Source of the DNA: Tritrichomonas musculus
Lineage: Eukaryota; Parabasalia; Tritrichomonadida; Tritrichomonadidae
Reading direction: 5' to 3'
NCBI GenBank assembly: GCA_039105265.1
Contig: JAPFFF010000011.1
Location: forward strand, 2,914,001-2,978,000
DNA length: 64,000 nt
Shown here: one piece after another, positions 18,792-27,508 of the stretch
How positions within the stretch are numbered: position 1 is the stretch's first letter
Layout of the letters: each line of letters starts with the position of its first letter
Position numbers and translations under genes: made by a program
Notes under the pieces: generated by a model
What the model saw: only the letters and a program-made list of their open reading frames with translations
Databases searched by the model: none
Told to the model about the DNA's origin: nothing

Positions 18792-20354
18792 ATGGGTTCA
18801 ACGCAAAGTTCTGAATTTGTAGAACCCCCGCAGATTATTTCGCTCTTAGGATCAAAAGACATCGTTGAATCGAGTAAATATTGGTCACAGTTATTTTCCT
18901 ACAAATTTTCAAATGCACATTTACCAAAACTTCAATCATTTATTGCTGATTTATATTCTAAAAAGCCATATAACTTTCACTTATCAATTAAAATATGTGG
19001 AATTAGACTTAAAGATAATATTCAAAAAAATGGCATTGATAATAATAATGCTGACCAAATTCAAGCTATTATCGTATTTTTACGAGCAGCATTGCCTGTA
19101 ATTGTCAGTTCTGGATGTCATGTAGCTGTTTTAAATCAGTTTATAAATGATAATGATAAACTTGGTTCTTTTTTATCAACAACTCTTATACAATTACTCC
19201 ATTTTAAAGAATTGACAACCAATAAAAACGATGAACACTGGTATCAAGATCAAGAAGATGACACTATTTTAAATTATAATAGGCTTAATATTGTTGAGAT
19301 TTTGATTATTTTAAAAACGATTGGAGTAGCTTTTCAGGATTTCGACCATCAAATATTGGTCAAATCAATTTCGGCAATGTTATCTTTCTATCTTTCTTCT
19401 GCATCTCGAAAATCTCTAACTACAATTCAAAAATTATTACAATCATCAATACTTTTTCTTCTTTTACTCAAGATCGATTTGGTCTCCGAAGATACTATTC
19501 GGATGTATCATTCGTTAACAAATGATAGCGAGAAAAAATTTTACCAAGAAGAAAATAACACATTTATTTTGCCATTAGTTTATAGTTTACTATCTATTGC
19601 AGCAAAAGATGATGCAATTATAGATTCATCAGGTTTGCCCCTGATCATTAATACGCTTTATTTATGCGACCAGATCAAAGATGGGTCATCTTTAAATGCG
19701 CTTGCATTAATATTATCATTTCCATCCACATCCATTGCTTTAAATGCTGCATGCATTTCTTTTGAAAGTAGTGTTCCGGTTCATAGAGGATCTTATGCTG
19801 ATATTGTAATCGAGATTGTTACCCGGCAAAGCATGTCGCTTTTGAAACCTATAGTTATGGTCATTGTAAATGTTATTCCGTATGCATCGAATTTGTCATA
19901 TGGATCTGCTATTTCTATTTTCAAAATATTAACTGCAGCTTTAACGCAAAAAGACCATGAATCAGTTAAAATGATAGTCTCAGCAATCCACTATACAGTA
20001 AATAGAAGTGTTAGAGATAATATTCCTCTTGTTATCCTTGTAATGAAAAATTCCAAAATACTTATTACAATTAACAAGGAATATGAAAATTTCGAAGAAT
20101 GTGATCAATTGGTTTCATTTGTAAAGAATGTAAACCAAGAATTAAAACAGATAGGTGCAATATTTCAATCTTCTGAGCTTGAAAAATTTTTTAATGATCC
20201 ATCATGTGAACATTTTGCTCTTCCTGTTTTAAGACCACCACAAATTGATTTTGATCTTGAAAAAGAAATAGAAAAGCAAGCAAAAAATATGACTGCTTTA
20301 TATGTTATTAACCAAATAGGTGTTCAACCAAAGAGCAAAAAAGAATCTCTATGA
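18792..20354 (+). CDS. Dymeclin-family protein
   Basis: The frame has an earlier ATG at 18747, but 18792 gives MGSTQSSEFV, which fits N-myristoylation (Gly2, Ser/Thr6) and matches the MGS start of dymeclin and Hid1. That gives 520 residues. YWSQLFSYKF (about 25-34) parallels the FWNQLLSFSF of animal dymeclin, and the rest is an all-helical solenoid (SASRKSLTTIQKLLQSSILFLLLL about 210-235), ending with a basic tail. Dymeclin is a peripheral Golgi protein cycling between Golgi and cytosol. Dymeclin is preferred to Hid1 because of this N-terminal match. Animal dymeclin is about 670 residues, so this one is short. Confidence 0.7.
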   Translation: MGSTQSSEFVEPPQIISLLGSKDIVESSKYWSQLFSYKFSNAHLPKLQSFIADLYSKKPYNFHLSIKICGIRLKDNIQKNGIDNNNADQIQAIIVFLRAALPVIVSSGCHVAVLNQFINDNDKLGSFLSTTLIQLLHFKELTTNKNDEHWYQDQEDDTILNYNRLNIVEILIILKTIGVAFQDFDHQILVKSISAMLSFYLSSASRKSLTTIQKLLQSSILFLLLLKIDLVSEDTIRMYHSLTNDSEKKFYQEENNTFILPLVYSLLSIAAKDDAIIDSSGLPLIINTLYLCDQIKDGSSLNALALILSFPSTSIALNAACISFESSVPVHRGSYADIVIEIVTRQSMSLLKPIVMVIVNVIPYASNLSYGSAISIFKILTAALTQKDHESVKMIVSAIHYTVNRSVRDNIPLVILVMKNSKILITINKEYENFEECDQLVSFVKNVNQELKQIGAIFQSSELEKFFNDPSCEHFALPVLRPPQIDFDLEKEIEKQAKNMTALYVINQIGVQPKSKKESL

Positions 20355-20526
20355 CTGCTTTATTATTAGTAATATTGATTTCGATTTATTTTTGTAATTT
20401 ATGTTTAACTTATCTTCTATATCTTATGTAAATAAATATTTATTTTCAATCTCTGTCAATTCTAATATGCGAAGTTGCTTCAAAACTTCAGTTTCTAATT
20501 AACAATATGTATTACTTTTTATGTTT

Positions 20527-20892
20527 TCAAACATTTATTTCAAAAGTAAATCCATTTTCGTCAAGCCATCTTTGGCATTGATCAATTGTTCCTGAAATAT
20601 GATGAACTTTGATTGTTAAGGGAACGTTATTTATGGATGTAAGTGATTGCAAAAAATTAACAAATTGAGTGCACCAATCGCGCGGAACCCGAAAAAGGCC
20701 AATGCCTTCATTAGGACTCCAAAGCAAAGCTTTTAATGTAGGCCAAACGTGGCCCCAACCAAAAACGCCATATTCATTCATGAATGGTTGTTGCAACCCA
20801 GAAATCAATTGTTCAGCTGTTGGACCATATGTGTTTGTATCATTTGTTGCATGAGTTTGAAAAAGAATGTATCTCCATTTTATTCTAACCAT
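20527..20892 (-). CDS. POP5: RNase P/MRP subunit POP5
   Basis: 121 residues, near the 160 of animal POP5. MVRIKWRYILFQ matches the MVRFKxRYLL start of the family; GIGLFRVPRDWCTQFVNFLQSLT (about 62-84) matches the GIVLLRCRKEFYQLVWSAL stretch, and VHHISGTIDQCQRWLDE matches the GTIRxCQKFL end. POP5 is a core protein of RNase P and RNase MRP, binding the catalytic RNA in the nucleus for tRNA 5' maturation and rRNA processing. It is transcribed divergently from the second bromodomain gene across 100 bases. Confidence 0.88.
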   Translation of the reverse strand: MVRIKWRYILFQTHATNDTNTYGPTAEQLISGLQQPFMNEYGVFGWGHVWPTLKALLWSPNEGIGLFRVPRDWCTQFVNFLQSLTSINNVPLTIKVHHISGTIDQCQRWLDENGFTFEINV

Positions 20893-20992
20893 TATTCAAA
20901 TATAATTATGTAATCTGAAAAAGTGAAAAATCATTCAATTCGATATGATGGTTATGTTTTGAAAAAAGTTTAAATTCTAAATTGACTATCTA

Positions 20993-21589
20993 ATGCTAAG
21001 TGATTATGATAAAGCGTGGTGTAATAAGCTTCTCTTAGATCTGGGGAAAATGCCTATAACTAGCCCATTTAAAATGCCTGTAGATACTGTACATGATGCC
21101 CCAAATTACCTCGAGTTTGTTGAACATCCAATGGATTTTAGTACGATGAAAAAAAAACTTCAAAATAATGAATATCCTACAGTAAAATCATTTATTGATG
21201 ATATACAACTAATTTGTGACAATGCAAAAAAATTCAATGGTGAACAAAGTTTGCTCGGAATGATTAGTAATGACATTATGGATGAAGCTAATAAGCAATA
21301 TAGCGAAAAAGCAAGTAATGCTGATGAAGAATGGTATCGTTCTTTATCAAAAGCAATATTCAAACTTCAAGAACACATAAATTCTGCTCCACCCGAAGTT
21401 TCTTTACTAGCTACTAAAACTCCTATGCCAGATTTTCAATCATTGAAATTATCTGATGATAAAATCAATACAATTCAACAGATGATTGGTGGTGAAAGTA
21501 TTGATACCCTCGAATCACGATGGATGTTTTTGAATGAAAATACACGTGAAACAATAATTAAAATTACTGAATCAGAAAGTAATGATTAG
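20993..21589 (+). CDS. Small bromodomain protein, paralog of the 15.5 kb gene
   Basis: 198 residues. The bromodomain spans about 5-105: PFKMPVDTVHDAPNYLEFVE, then HPMDFSTMKKKL and a B helix DIQLICDNAKKFNG in which the acetyl-lysine-binding Asn (FN) is kept, unlike in the 15499-15936 paralog. A DEEWYRSLSKAIFKLQEHI helix follows as in the paralog. The last 60 residues form an extra helical domain (DDKINTIQQMIGGESIDTLESRWMFLN). Probably a nuclear chromatin reader; small stand-alone bromodomain proteins can act as subunits of acetyltransferase or remodelling complexes, but nothing here says which. Confidence 0.9.
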   Translation: MLSDYDKAWCNKLLLDLGKMPITSPFKMPVDTVHDAPNYLEFVEHPMDFSTMKKKLQNNEYPTVKSFIDDIQLICDNAKKFNGEQSLLGMISNDIMDEANKQYSEKASNADEEWYRSLSKAIFKLQEHINSAPPEVSLLATKTPMPDFQSLKLSDDKINTIQQMIGGESIDTLESRWMFLNENTRETIIKITESESND

Positions 21590-22121
21590 CCAATGTAATA
21601 TTGTTATTAATTTATTAAATTGTTCTTACGCACTGAATATATAAGCTGAATTAAAAATAAATACTAAAATATACTTTTTATTTTATTTAATAAGTGTTAT
21701 CAGATTAGTTTCATTAAAATATTGGCGAAATTGAGTTCAGTATTGTAGTATATTTTACTTATACTGATTAACTTTTTTTAATCAAGTTCTCTTCGATTTT
21801 CTGGGTAAAATGAATGATTCCATACCAATAAATAAAAATGGTTGTAACTCAACGTCTTTGATATTTAAAGAGTCTGTCGGAAGAATAAATTTGACTTTCA
21901 TAAACTTTATTGATTTACTGAGAATTTCTTCAGATACATAATGATTTTTATTTAGAATTTATTTCTTATTTACTCTATTATTAAACGTACGTAAAAAACT
22001 CAGAAGATTGAATTATATTTTGAGAAAAAGAGTGAGTAATTTCACCTTCAAAAAAATTGAATTAAAATTTGAAAAAGTGGAAAAAATATCAATCAATTTA
22101 TTTGACATAAAAAATAAATAG
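21590..22121. other. Intergenic spacer
   Basis: AT-rich. TTTCACCTT at 22039-22047 lies about 75 bases before the next ATG. No gene seen. Confidence 0.5.
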
Positions 22122-23756
22122 ATGACCAAACAAAAAGAACCAACAATAAGTTTTCCCGCGTTGTTTTATCCAATCTCCCACTTTTCTTCGAGTTTTAATT
22201 CTTTATCTGCAATTATTTACACTTATATGTGTCAATCTGAAAAAAAATCAGGACAAGTTCCTTCTCCTTTTTTAATTATCACAAAGTGCTTGAAAATTAC
22301 TTCTCAAAGATATCCAAGTTCATTTATTGGTTATTATGATAGACAAGATGAAATTCCCATTTATTATTTAACAAGATTTTTAAGTTTGATTATTCTATTA
22401 GAATTTAACCAAGACGCATATAATTATCTAATAACAATTTACGAATCTAATATGTCAGATGATTTAATTAAAACGAATGACCCAATTCACATTTTAAATA
22501 AATTAATAGAATCAAAAAAAAATGAAAAAGATATTGACCAATTAATAAAGCTTTTATCCATTTTTATTAAATTCAGTGATTATGATTCTAATGCTGTAGA
22601 AAATTTAGCTCATTCTATTAGCCACAATTTTTTAAAATATTGTAATCTTCAAAACTTTGGAAAAGATCAACTTATATATTTTCAAAAATATCAGGACGAA
22701 TCCGAATTACAGCATTGCGGCATCTATACCTTATATTATAATGATGATAGACACTGCAATGGGTTATTATTTAATATTGAAAAAGGATCAAAGCTAATTT
22801 TATGTAAGCATGATTTGCAGTCAAATTCAGATAATCTTGTTGAATATACTGTACTTGATAACTTTCAACTGTCCAATTTTAAGAAAAAGTTTGAGTTATC
22901 AATTGGATTTCCTGAAGATTATAAAGCAGATCCGAGTTTTAATAAGCAATCAGTCGATATTGATAAATCAGATGAAACAAATAATGGAAACTCGCCAATT
23001 AATCTTCATTATAATTATTTTATTGAAAACATTGATGATATAATTAAAAATATTCAGGAAATTGATGAGCAAGAGGTAAAACTTTCAACTCAAAATGGTA
23101 TTATTGAACTTTTTTCTATTGTTCGTAAAATTACGATATTAAACTACTTTCTAGTTATGAAATGTGAATCAGATGATGAAAATATAAAAGGTTTAGTTGT
23201 TGACTTATTGCTTTGGGAAAATTATTTATTATTATTAATTGAAAATACTGATCAAATTGGTACTCCGGATATAATTGCAGATATGTCAAGTTATATTATT
23301 ATTATGCTTGAAAAGCATGATAATTGGTATATAAAAGATAAAAACGAAAATAAAGAATTAAAAGATTTGAAAGAAATTAAAGAAATTAAAGAAATTTTCA
23401 GTAATTTAACGAAATTCACATTATATTTGATATTGCTAAATTCAAAGAAAATATGCAAAAAAGACGAACAATATTTTTCAAATAATCTTATTTGTTTCAT
23501 TGTATCAGAAATTAAAGAAAATGAAAAGGAATGGATAGATAAATACTTTACTACTAAAAATTATAGTCGAAATGGAAGAAACTTGAATTCATTTCGTTAT
23601 GAACGTTCGCGTTTTGAAATAAGTGAGCAACTTGGTTCATTTATGAATACATTTTATTTTAAATCGAATTTAATTTTAAAACGCCACTGTTTAGATTTTA
23701 CTGATATTATCAATGATGTGAAAAAATACGGTATAATGGTGCGAGAACCTAAATAA
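22122..23756 (+). CDS. Large helical protein of unknown function
   Basis: 544 residues, Asn/Ile/Lys-rich, predicted mostly helical, with no membrane segment. A run of KEIKEIKEI near residue 420 comes from a short tandem repeat in the DNA (about 23364-23395). A part at about 190-265 looks beta-rich (HCGIYTLYYNDDRHCNGLLF, SKLILCKHDL). I recognise no family. Codon use matches the neighbours, so it is probably a normal but fast-evolving gene. The ATG at 22122 is the first in the frame. Confidence 0.55.
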   Translation: MTKQKEPTISFPALFYPISHFSSSFNSLSAIIYTYMCQSEKKSGQVPSPFLIITKCLKITSQRYPSSFIGYYDRQDEIPIYYLTRFLSLIILLEFNQDAYNYLITIYESNMSDDLIKTNDPIHILNKLIESKKNEKDIDQLIKLLSIFIKFSDYDSNAVENLAHSISHNFLKYCNLQNFGKDQLIYFQKYQDESELQHCGIYTLYYNDDRHCNGLLFNIEKGSKLILCKHDLQSNSDNLVEYTVLDNFQLSNFKKKFELSIGFPEDYKADPSFNKQSVDIDKSDETNNGNSPINLHYNYFIENIDDIIKNIQEIDEQEVKLSTQNGIIELFSIVRKITILNYFLVMKCESDDENIKGLVVDLLLWENYLLLLIENTDQIGTPDIIADMSSYIIIMLEKHDNWYIKDKNENKELKDLKEIKEIKEIFSNLTKFTLYLILLNSKKICKKDEQYFSNNLICFIVSEIKENEKEWIDKYFTTKNYSRNGRNLNSFRYERSRFEISEQLGSFMNTFYFKSNLILKRHCLDFTDIINDVKKYGIMVREPK

Positions 23757-24034
23757 CATATTATTAGATATTTTTAAATATATTTCCAATATATCGGTAT
23801 ATTATAAATAATTTAATAATATTATTGTTAAATAACATATTTTTAGATATTTTTTAATATATTTTCAATATCTTCAACTTAACTTGGCAGTATTTCGGTA
23901 TATAGCAAAAATTATGTATCTTTTGCATCACAGTTTGTAACAGTTTAATGTATCATAAATTATGATAATATAACTTATGTTATAATTTGAATATTTATTA
24001 ATAACAATATGTTTATTCTTCTAGTAGTAAATGG

Positions 24035-24979
24035 TTATTTTTTGTTTTTTATATTTTTTTCTGAATCTGTTTCATGTTTTTCATCTTCCATACATTTTAT
24101 TAATGAAAAGCCGCCATTGTGGCTTCCCATTTTCCATTGTCCTTGAAAGAAAATTTCGCCTGTGAGTTGTGCTTCGCCAATGTAATAAGTAATGTCATTA
24201 CCTTTATTTCTTATAAAAAAGAATTTTTTCTTAGGAAAATCAATCATTCCAAATAGCGTAAACTGTTTGCTTTCTTCAATTCCTCTGCCATTAACTAAAC
24301 CGCAGCTTGAAGAATTTAAATCAGCGTGTAGCTCGAATGAGTGTGGTCTCCTTTCATAAAATCCAACATAATTTCCTGTGATAATAGGATTTTCTTTTAT
24401 TATTTCTGTTTTATCTTGATCTAATCGTAATGTAAAAGAAAAATCGCCTGATTTCCCATTCATTGTATATTTTCCATTATCAACTGAAATTGTACCTCTA
24501 ATATCTGCTTTTTTTATAGCGTTTGATTGATAAATAGTATATGTTACACTTCTAGATAATGTATTAACATTCCCCATAAAATAGAAAATTATATCATCAA
24601 TAGAAAACCATCCAGAAACCTCCTTCTCATTTATACATGCAATACTTGTTATTTCATGTGTAATATCACCAAAATGAACTTCACCAGTCCATTGCCCTTG
24701 GATATGGAGTTCAAGAGATTCCACAACAGCTGATGATGAAACAGTAGCATTTAATGATATAAATTTTGAAATTGATGATGCGGGAAGAGCATTTTCTTGT
24801 AGTATTTGAGGATTAACGATATTTGCTGGTAAAGGTCTTGTACTTCGAGGAGGTATAGGAGAAACATAAACTTTGGCTCCATTGCTTCCCAATGTGCATG
24901 ACATCCATTCATTTGTTGGATTATGAATTTGTTCAAGTTCAATTTTTAAAGAAAACGTCATCAAAATTTTAATTCTCAT
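24035..24979 (-). CDS. Beta-rich protein with two related modules, unknown function
   Basis: 314 residues from the ATG at 24979; the internal ATG at 24961 is an alternative. The sequence is strand-rich and seems to hold two lipocalin- or avidin-like modules: one near 90-195 (LHIQGQWTGEVHFG, GWFSIDDIIFYFMGNV) and one near 200-300 (ITGNYVGFYERRPHSFEL, FFFIRNKG, GEIFFQGQWKMGSHNGGFSL). Both contain a GQW motif. The tail is charged (DEKHETDSEKNIKNKK). No signal peptide is evident. I recognise no family; the module reading is inference from repeated GQW and strand patterns. Confidence 0.5.
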   Translation of the reverse strand: MRIKILMTFSLKIELEQIHNPTNEWMSCTLGSNGAKVYVSPIPPRSTRPLPANIVNPQILQENALPASSISKFISLNATVSSSAVVESLELHIQGQWTGEVHFGDITHEITSIACINEKEVSGWFSIDDIIFYFMGNVNTLSRSVTYTIYQSNAIKKADIRGTISVDNGKYTMNGKSGDFSFTLRLDQDKTEIIKENPIITGNYVGFYERRPHSFELHADLNSSSCGLVNGRGIEESKQFTLFGMIDFPKKKFFFIRNKGNDITYYIGEAQLTGEIFFQGQWKMGSHNGGFSLIKCMEDEKHETDSEKNIKNKK

Positions 24980-25239
24980 GGCCACTTTTTGAAAGATGCG
25001 GATAAACTTTTTATTTGAGAATATTCAAAAAGATTTCTCAAAAAATTCAATGCAAAATTTTGAGTATTGTTAAAAGGTTATTTTATCGAATAACGAAGAT
25101 CAATTTTAAAATATAATGTTATTTTTTCTAATTTATTAATATATATATATAAATAGAATAGCAATAGAAAGATTGTCACTTGAATAATAAAAGAATATTG
25201 CAATTAAAATTAATATTGTGTTCTAGAACTGATATATAT

Positions 25240-26178
25240 TTACTCTTCATGAAGTCCCTCTGCTCCAATTTCAGCATGTATAACTTCATATTTTGAAAAT
25301 TTATCGAATTTATCTTTAAGATTCTTTCCAGAAACAAGAACAACTCCACCCATTCCACCACCACTTATCTTTGCCACAAGATCATTTTGCTTTGAGATTC
25401 GAACAATATCATCTATTTCTTTGCAACTTAAGTCCAAGGAGCTAAGCAAATTTTGAGCAATAGGAAAATATTTCATAATTGCTTCAGATTTTATTTTTGA
25501 TGTACAAAATTTTTTGGATAGTTCACCTAATATTTGAAGAATGGGTTTATAAATTGATGGATCTTTTTGGCACAAATTTGCAACATGAGTAACAGACGTT
25601 AAAGTTGTACCTTTAACTCCTGAATCAACAATTAAAAGGGGAAGATTTTCATTAAACGAAAATGACTTTGAAAATTGTTTGTTTTCCATTTTAATGGAAC
25701 CTCCATAAATTACAGTTGCTGGATCTAGTCCAGATGGATTCCTATGAAAGAAATTTTCAAGTTGAACTGCCCTCGTATAAAGTATGTCTTTAGTAATTTT
25801 TTCATCGCAGCATCTAGAAGATGCTGCAGCAATTAAGGCGCAAAATGATGCTGAACTACCAAGCCCATTTGAAACAGGAAAGTTTGTTGTTATTTCAAGA
25901 TTCAGTGTATGATTCTTAGGAAAATGTTTAAAGGCAAAGCGAAGCATTTTATCTCTGCAATTTTCTGAATCACTCTTGTTAGGTAATATATATGGATTAA
26001 ATGACGTAATTTTTCCATCGTCGTTAATATTAATTTCAGTGTTTAAAGATTTCATCATTTCACCTTTTAATGTCATTCTTTTGGATATGGCTGTTGCGAC
26101 TGCAGCGTGGCCATAAACAACTGCATGCTCTCCAAATAAAATAATTTTCCCTGGAGAGGAATATTTAAACTTAAGCAT
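25240..26178 (-). CDS. MVK: Mevalonate kinase
   Basis: 312 residues, GHMP-kinase family. SSPGKIILFGEHAVVYG at residues 7-23 is the mevalonate-kinase N-terminal signature; PVSNGLGSSAS near 105 is the ATP-binding glycine loop; NPSGLDPATVIYGG near 150 carries the presumed catalytic Asp; KISGGGMGGVVLV near 280 is the C-terminal GHMP motif. It phosphorylates mevalonate to 5-phosphomevalonate with ATP in the pathway to isoprenoids, dolichol and the prenyl groups of Rab proteins. The first glycine loop reads PVSNGLGSS where many enzymes have PxGxGLGSS, a small change. It could be another GHMP kinase such as phosphomevalonate kinase, but the N-terminal motif favours mevalonate kinase. Confidence 0.88.
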   Translation of the reverse strand: MLKFKYSSPGKIILFGEHAVVYGHAAVATAISKRMTLKGEMMKSLNTEININDDGKITSFNPYILPNKSDSENCRDKMLRFAFKHFPKNHTLNLEITTNFPVSNGLGSSASFCALIAAASSRCCDEKITKDILYTRAVQLENFFHRNPSGLDPATVIYGGSIKMENKQFSKSFSFNENLPLLIVDSGVKGTTLTSVTHVANLCQKDPSIYKPILQILGELSKKFCTSKIKSEAIMKYFPIAQNLLSSLDLSCKEIDDIVRISKQNDLVAKISGGGMGGVVLVSGKNLKDKFDKFSKYEVIHAEIGAEGLHEE

Positions 26179-26253
26179 TTGGCTATATAATCATTCAATT
26201 TTCAATTGAATTTTAACTTTTTCTATAAAGTCGTTAATTGATAAAATTTTCAA
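26179..26253. promoter_or_regulatory. Short divergent promoter, mevalonate kinase and coiled-coil gene
   Basis: Only 75 bases separate the two ATGs. The plus-strand ATG follows TTTTCAA (26247-26253), an initiator-like block. TTCAATTTTCAATTGAA at 26193-26209 is nearly palindromic and offers TTCAA blocks on both strands. Confidence 0.45.
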
Positions 26254-27000
26254 ATGAACCAAAAACTGAATGATCTTCAAGAGCTTTCAGATCGTGTTTT
26301 AAATTTACATCGTCGTGTATGTGGAGCAAGATCGAATATTTGTGATGCAAATTCGCCGCTGGCTCCCAATAATCCTGGCTTGTATTCAAGCGACACTGGA
26401 GATCAACAGCAAAATTCAATTCAGATTACGCCTGCACAAATTGAATTTTATGATGAAAACTGGAGAGATGTTATTGAGCATTTTAAGTCGAATGATAAAA
26501 TATTATGTTATCAAACCTTAATTGACACTTTAGACAAGCAGCTCCTCTCAAAAGCAGATTTAGTAAATCTTCCTGAAAAAGCGGATAGGCAATATGTTGA
26601 CTATCTAATAAGCGAAATTACTTGTGAATCAAATAAACTTCTCAAAGAAAAGCTTAATTCTGAATTTTCTGGAATTAGGGATCAAATAGAGCAATCCAGA
26701 GCTGATGTAACTACAATGAAAGTGCATTTTAATACCCAAATTGAAGCGTTAAAAAAAGAATTGACACACTATAAGCGCAAATTAATTGATCCAACCATTG
26801 ATGATGAACCAGTTCTGGTACAAGAAAGGCATGGTAATCATCATCCCAATAAGCAGGCACATTCTATGCCAACATCTTCCAATTTACCAAGAATTCAAAA
26901 GCCTAGCGTTTTTAAAGATACTTATAGACCTAGAACACGGCCATATATACCTCAAGATCTTAAACCATCAATTCATTCAGAAAATATCATACCTTATTAA
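26254..27000 (+). CDS. Coiled-coil protein of unknown function
   Basis: 248 residues. Residues 1-25 and about 105-180 are predicted coiled coil (LNDLQELSDRVLNLHRRV; ISEITCESNKLLKEKLNSEF through IEALKKELTHYKRKL). The C-terminal 60 residues are disordered, Pro/Arg/His-rich (RIQKPSVFKDTYRPRTRPYI). This shape is common in axonemal or cytoskeletal proteins, but no specific family is recognised. The stop codon TAA is followed by a TTAATTAATTAA run. Confidence 0.55.
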   Translation: MNQKLNDLQELSDRVLNLHRRVCGARSNICDANSPLAPNNPGLYSSDTGDQQQNSIQITPAQIEFYDENWRDVIEHFKSNDKILCYQTLIDTLDKQLLSKADLVNLPEKADRQYVDYLISEITCESNKLLKEKLNSEFSGIRDQIEQSRADVTTMKVHFNTQIEALKKELTHYKRKLIDPTIDDEPVLVQERHGNHHPNKQAHSMPTSSNLPRIQKPSVFKDTYRPRTRPYIPQDLKPSIHSENIIPY

Positions 27001-27168
27001 TTAATTAATTAATTAGAATTGATTATCTTTGTTTGCATATATATATATGTATATTGTAATTAAAAAAAATTCGGATTCTATTTTCACTTATCTATTTATA
27101 TGTTTTAAAGATTTTACTTATATTTTAAATCAGCATTTCTCTTATATACCATATTTTATTACAAGACA

Positions 27169-27201
<33 letters not shown>

Positions 27202-27508
27202 CAATGATAATATCAGGTATGTGAAATATAAAAATCCCTGTATTTCAATTCAAAAGTAGTCAACTAATAGAATTCATTAATATACTTGAAGAAAGTGAAT
27301 ATTTCGTCATTTATGACTTATTACAAAAGTTTTTTAGTGTCAATCATTTATCAATAATAGCATATCTAATAAGTCAAGAATTTACGCTATTATATATTTT
27401 AAAATATTTTATATTTATTTATATATCTGCAATTTTTTTAACAAAAAAAAATTGAGGCAAAAATCCACCTTTATTTGAATGTAAAAATGTTGCCGTTTAA
27501 AAAATAAA
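27001..27508. other. Intergenic spacer with (TA)n repeat
   Basis: Holds an AT dinucleotide run of about 29 bases at 27171-27199 and a shorter one at about 27037-27052. The short open frames here are products of these repeats. No gene seen. Confidence 0.7.

Noticed and set aside
27029-27259. 76-codon frame rich in Tyr/Ile
   Set aside because: It is translated from AT dinucleotide repeats.
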